A model generated the notes under the pieces. That model saw only the letters and a list, made by a program, of their open reading frames with translations. It was not told the origin of the DNA and made no database searches. 64,000 bases of DNA from NCBI GenBank assembly GCA_030749235.1, contig JASMKM010000078.1, positions 1-64,000 of the forward strand, written 5' to 3'. Each line of letters starts with the position of its first letter. Positions within the stretch are counted from its first letter, which is position 1. This DNA comes from Planctomycetota bacterium. Lineage in GTDB: Bacteria; Planctomycetota; UBA1135. The position numbers were made by a program, and so were the translations under genes. Below, in pieces: positions 60,813 to 64,000 of the stretch.

Positions 60813-62477
60813 CTACTGGTTTTTGAGTGGCGTCGTAAGATTCCGTATCAACTCAAGAATCTTCGGCGGCTGCCCAGTACGCAACACCCCAATCCGGAAG
60901 ATGCGACTTGAAAGCCACAGCATCAGGATGACGGTCACGAACATCAACACGCCGGTACCGACCAGGTCGAACATCGGTGGATCCGCCGCGGCGCGGTTCA
61001 TCATCACGAAGGGCGTATAGAGAGGAATCCAAGTCAGGAAGGTCGCGAGTGATCCATGGGGATCCTGTGCCACGAAGACCATGGTGAACAGCGGCACCAT
61101 CAGGATGATCATCGCAGTACCCATGAAGTTCTGCGCCTCCTTTACCGTGCTGCACAGGCTACCAATCGCTAGGAAAACTCCGGCGTAGGTCAGGTACCCA
61201 GCCGCGAAGTACAAGGCGAATAGTGGCAACAAGCCGGAAGTCTGGACTACCTCCAGCACCACCCCGGCCCATTCGACCGTGGGACCAGCCAGGTATTTGA
61301 GCACACCCAGCAGGGAAAGGATCCACGCCACCATCATGGTCAAGCCGACGCAAGCGATGCCGACCAGCTTGCCAACCATAATCTCCCAAGGAGTGGCGGA
61401 CGAGAGCAGCACTTCGATGATCCGGTTGGACTTCTCTTCGACCGTATTGTTCAAAAGCATCTGTACTACCGTGAAGATGGCCACCCACAGCAGGTAGACG
61501 AAACCGATTGGTGCCCACTTGCGAATGGTATCGGCCATGCTGACGACTTCCTCGCCGACGGCCTTCTTCGGGTCGAAGGAGGCGAACAGCATTTTGGTGC
61601 TCTGGGCCGCCATGACTTCGTTGCCATCCAGGTTACGCGCCAGCAACTCTCGTTGCTGGACCTCAAGGTTCAGGGCCCGTTCAATGACATTGGCAAGATC
61701 CTTATCAGTCAGGTTCGTTGACCAATATTGCACCCCAAGCTTCGGAGCTTCGGTGGGATCGATCATCGGCTTATCTCGCCCTTTCAGCTGCTGAAAGGCG
61801 TCCTCTGGGATGATCACGAAAGCGAACAAAGGATCCTTATGGTCACGGAAGGCTTTCTTGTCAAGCAAGTACGGCTTCATATGCGCGACAAGGTCGTCCT
61901 TGCTAGAAGTCATCGGATCAAGCTCGCCCCATTCGTCCTCCGGCATGTCGACACGCTCCAACATGCGACGCGGTGCCTCGAACTCTGGCGCACCTTCCTT
62001 CATCTTGGGTTTCATGAATGCCAACATGGCGTCCAGCGACTCAGGGTTCGCCAGGGCATCCATCATGCGCGGATCGTAATCATCCAGCATGTCCAGGATG
62101 CTGTCGGTCATGTCCCCGGTCATGTCCATCTGGAAGGAATCAGCCGGCATTTTCTCCAGCATGTCGGCCATATTCGGCTGTTCGACGCCATCCTCGCCTT
62201 CTGGCGTGGCCATATGGGTCTTCATGTACTCACTGAGCTTGCGGAACAGCTCGCGCTTGTAATGGCGCTCCAGGCCAGCATCGACCACCCCCGCAAGTTC
62301 GCCGCTCTGGTCGACCATTACAAAATGGCGGGTAGGTTTGGCCTTCTCTTCGAGCAACTGCGGCACCTTGACCGAAGCCAAAATGATGACAGGGAACATC
62401 AACAGGTTAATCCAGAAGCCTTTGGTGCGCGCGTTGTCGGAAAACTCGCGGCCGGCAATGTGCAATGTGTTCTTCAT
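60813..62477 (-). CDS. ABC-2 type transporter permease (NatB-like)
   Basis: MKNTLHIAGREFSDNARTKGFWINLLMFPVII; five to six C-terminal TM segments; NNTVEEKSNRIIEVLLSSATPWEIMVGKLVGI. Confidence 0.92.
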   Translation of the reverse strand: MKNTLHIAGREFSDNARTKGFWINLLMFPVIILASVKVPQLLEEKAKPTRHFVMVDQSGELAGVVDAGLERHYKRELFRKLSEYMKTHMATPEGEDGVEQPNMADMLEKMPADSFQMDMTGDMTDSILDMLDDYDPRMMDALANPESLDAMLAFMKPKMKEGAPEFEAPRRMLERVDMPEDEWGELDPMTSSKDDLVAHMKPYLLDKKAFRDHKDPLFAFVIIPEDAFQQLKGRDKPMIDPTEAPKLGVQYWSTNLTDKDLANVIERALNLEVQQRELLARNLDGNEVMAAQSTKMLFASFDPKKAVGEEVVSMADTIRKWAPIGFVYLLWVAIFTVVQMLLNNTVEEKSNRIIEVLLSSATPWEIMVGKLVGIACVGLTMMVAWILSLLGVLKYLAGPTVEWAGVVLEVVQTSGLLPLFALYFAAGYLTYAGVFLAIGSLCSTVKEAQNFMGTAMIILMVPLFTMVFVAQDPHGSLATFLTWIPLYTPFVMMNRAAADPPMFDLVGTGVLMFVTVILMLWLSSRIFRIGVLRTGQPPKILELIRNLTTPLKNQ

Positions 62478-62489
62478 GGCTGGCTGCGT

Positions 62490-63428
62490 CTAGCGGAAGG
62501 TTGCGACCTTGGCATCTTCGCCGACGAGGTGCAGGAAGACGTCGTGCAAAGTTGGTTCGCGGTAGTTAAAGGAAGTGAGTTCAATGTCGTCGCGGAAGCA
62601 GTCGCGCAGCAACTGCTGTGGATCGGCATCGTCGGCCATGCAGACCTCGTAGCTCCCTGGCATGCCCTCGGTGGCTTCTGCGCTGGTCACGCCAGGAAGG
62701 GCACGTAGCTTGTTCGCGTCATGCACGCCGGAGAGGTTGACCATCTTCGGGATGATGGCCTTGGCTTCTGGGATGGTACCGTCGAAGATCTTTTCGGCCT
62801 TGGCGATTAGCAGCAGGCGATCGCAGATCCGTTCAGCATGCGACATCACATGGGTGCTGAATACGATGGTCGAGCCGGCGTCGCTCAGGTCGGAAATCAC
62901 GTCCTCCATGACCTGCTGATTGGACGGATCCAAACCGGAGAAGGGCTCATCGAGGATTACAAACTCCGGCTGATGCGCGATCGACGCCAGCACCTGTACC
63001 TTCTGGCCCATGCCCTTCGAGAGCGTCTCGACCTTCTTGTCCGAGAAGTCCTTCAGCCCGTAGCGCTCGAGCAGTTCATAGGCGCGTTGCTTGGCTTCCT
63101 TACCACCGACGCCCTTCAGCCGCGCAAAGTAGGCAATGACCGCCCAGGTCTTCATCTTTTTGTAGAGGCCCTTCTCCTCTGGCAGGTAGCCAATGCGTTC
63201 GCGCACGTCCATCGCCGAGGGTGCTCCCAGCACGCTCAAGCTCCCCGAGGTCGGCTTAACGATGTCGAGGATCATGCGCAAGGTCGTCGTTTTGCCGGCA
63301 CCGTTGGGCCCGAGGAACCCGTAAATCGAGCCACGTGGAACCTGCAGGCTGACGTCGCGCACGGCAGTGAACTCGCCATAACGTTTGGTCAAGTTGTTCA
63401 GTTCAACAGCGTATTGGTAATCACTCAT
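62490..63428 (-). CDS. ABC transporter ATP-binding protein (NatA-like)
   Basis: LNNLTKRYGEFTAVRDVSLQVPRGSIYGFLGPNGAGKTTTLRMI; LSKGMGQKVQVLASIAHQPEFVILDEPFSGLDP. Confidence 0.95.
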   Translation of the reverse strand: MSDYQYAVELNNLTKRYGEFTAVRDVSLQVPRGSIYGFLGPNGAGKTTTLRMILDIVKPTSGSLSVLGAPSAMDVRERIGYLPEEKGLYKKMKTWAVIAYFARLKGVGGKEAKQRAYELLERYGLKDFSDKKVETLSKGMGQKVQVLASIAHQPEFVILDEPFSGLDPSNQQVMEDVISDLSDAGSTIVFSTHVMSHAERICDRLLLIAKAEKIFDGTIPEAKAIIPKMVNLSGVHDANKLRALPGVTSAEATEGMPGSYEVCMADDADPQQLLRDCFRDDIELTSFNYREPTLHDVFLHLVGEDAKVATFR

Positions 63429-64000
63429 CAACGGACCTCTGCAGTGTCCAAGGTCGGCGGTGCCATGCGCTCGGCGCGGCATGCTTCCTCGACGTCGGCC
63501 ACAGTCTTGGGTGTGGCGGCGGTCAGGTTCTCTGGCTCACCGCCGGTGACGTGAATGTCATCCTCGATGCGTACGCCAATGCCACGCAAAGCTTCCGGTA
63601 CCGAATGATCGTCAGCTGGGAAGTAAAGGCCGGGCTCCACGGTCAACACCATGCCGGGCTCAAGCTTGCGCGAGACCGTTTCAGTTCTGCTCACGCCGCA
63701 GTCATGCACATCGAGACCGATGTAATGCGACGTGTTGTGGATGGTCCATTGCAGGTGCGCCTTGGTCTCGATCGCTTCCTCCAGGCTGCACTTCAACACG
63801 CCAAGCTGAATCAAACCATCGGACAAAGTGGCCAGCGAGACGTCGTGGGCCTGATGAAATTCGTTACCGGCGCGCACCACGTCGATGGCCTTCAGTTGTG
63901 CAGCCAATACGACTTCATAGATGTCGCGTTGCGCAGGGCTAAACTTGCCGTTGACCGGAAAGGTACGAGTAATGTCGGCCGCGTAGTGCTGGTACTCACC
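63428..64000 (-). CDS. M24 family aminopeptidase P (Xaa-Pro aminopeptidase), partial at window edge
   Basis: Reverse-strand translation GEYQHYAADITRTFPVNGKFSPAQRDIYEVVLAAQLKAIDVVRAG...NTSHYIGLDVHDCG...LEPGMVLTVEPGLYF...GIGVRIEDDIHVTGG; open through the edge. Confidence 0.9.
   Translation of the reverse strand, partial: GEYQHYAADITRTFPVNGKFSPAQRDIYEVVLAAQLKAIDVVRAGNEFHQAHDVSLATLSDGLIQLGVLKCSLEEAIETKAHLQWTIHNTSHYIGLDVHDCGVSRTETVSRKLEPGMVLTVEPGLYFPADDHSVPEALRGIGVRIEDDIHVTGGEPENLTAATPKTVADVEEACRAERMAPPTLDTAEVR

Noticed and set aside
61728-62708. 326-aa plus-strand ORF
   Set aside because: Antisense across the ABC permease and ATPase genes; His/Leu-rich shadow frame.

Overview
The 64 kb window is a gene-dense, high-GC bacterial chromosomal segment. 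The abundance of exported proteins with jelly-roll and low-complexity tails, orphan pseudopilins and an MCM/MeaB cluster looks planctomycete-like, but that assignment is inference only. I support about 55 protein-coding genes, several intrinsic-terminator-like hairpins and two candidate cis-regulatory elements. I saw no rRNA, tRNA, CRISPR array, IS element, prophage or integrase; the tRNA search was by eye only. Most genes are housekeeping: metH-like/MTHFR, ychF, gpmI, ROK kinase, MCM/MeaB, ALDH, exoIII, class I FBA, nadA, deoA, folE, PTPS, tsaD, larB, carA and an ABC exporter. The most interesting items are: (1) a porin / FMN-binding / multi-His membrane protein cassette behind a Fur-box-like palindrome, possibly a flavin-based extracytoplasmic redox or iron system; (2) a hybrid histidine kinase whose phosphoacceptor His is Ser and whose ATP-site G1 Asp is Asn, while its REC domain looks intact; (3) three exopeptidases of different catalytic families sharing the same two-part C-terminal tail; (4) three tandem paralogues of an unrecognised secreted family; (5) a five-gene operon with 4-nt overlaps linking methylmalonyl-CoA mutase to a symporter and an amidohydrolase; (6) a PTPS-like enzyme lacking one zinc-ligand His; (7) a pseudo-gluzincin; (8) a 20-bp tandem repeat upstream of a secreted protease; (9) a HlyD-like adaptor fused to a receiver-like cytoplasmic region.
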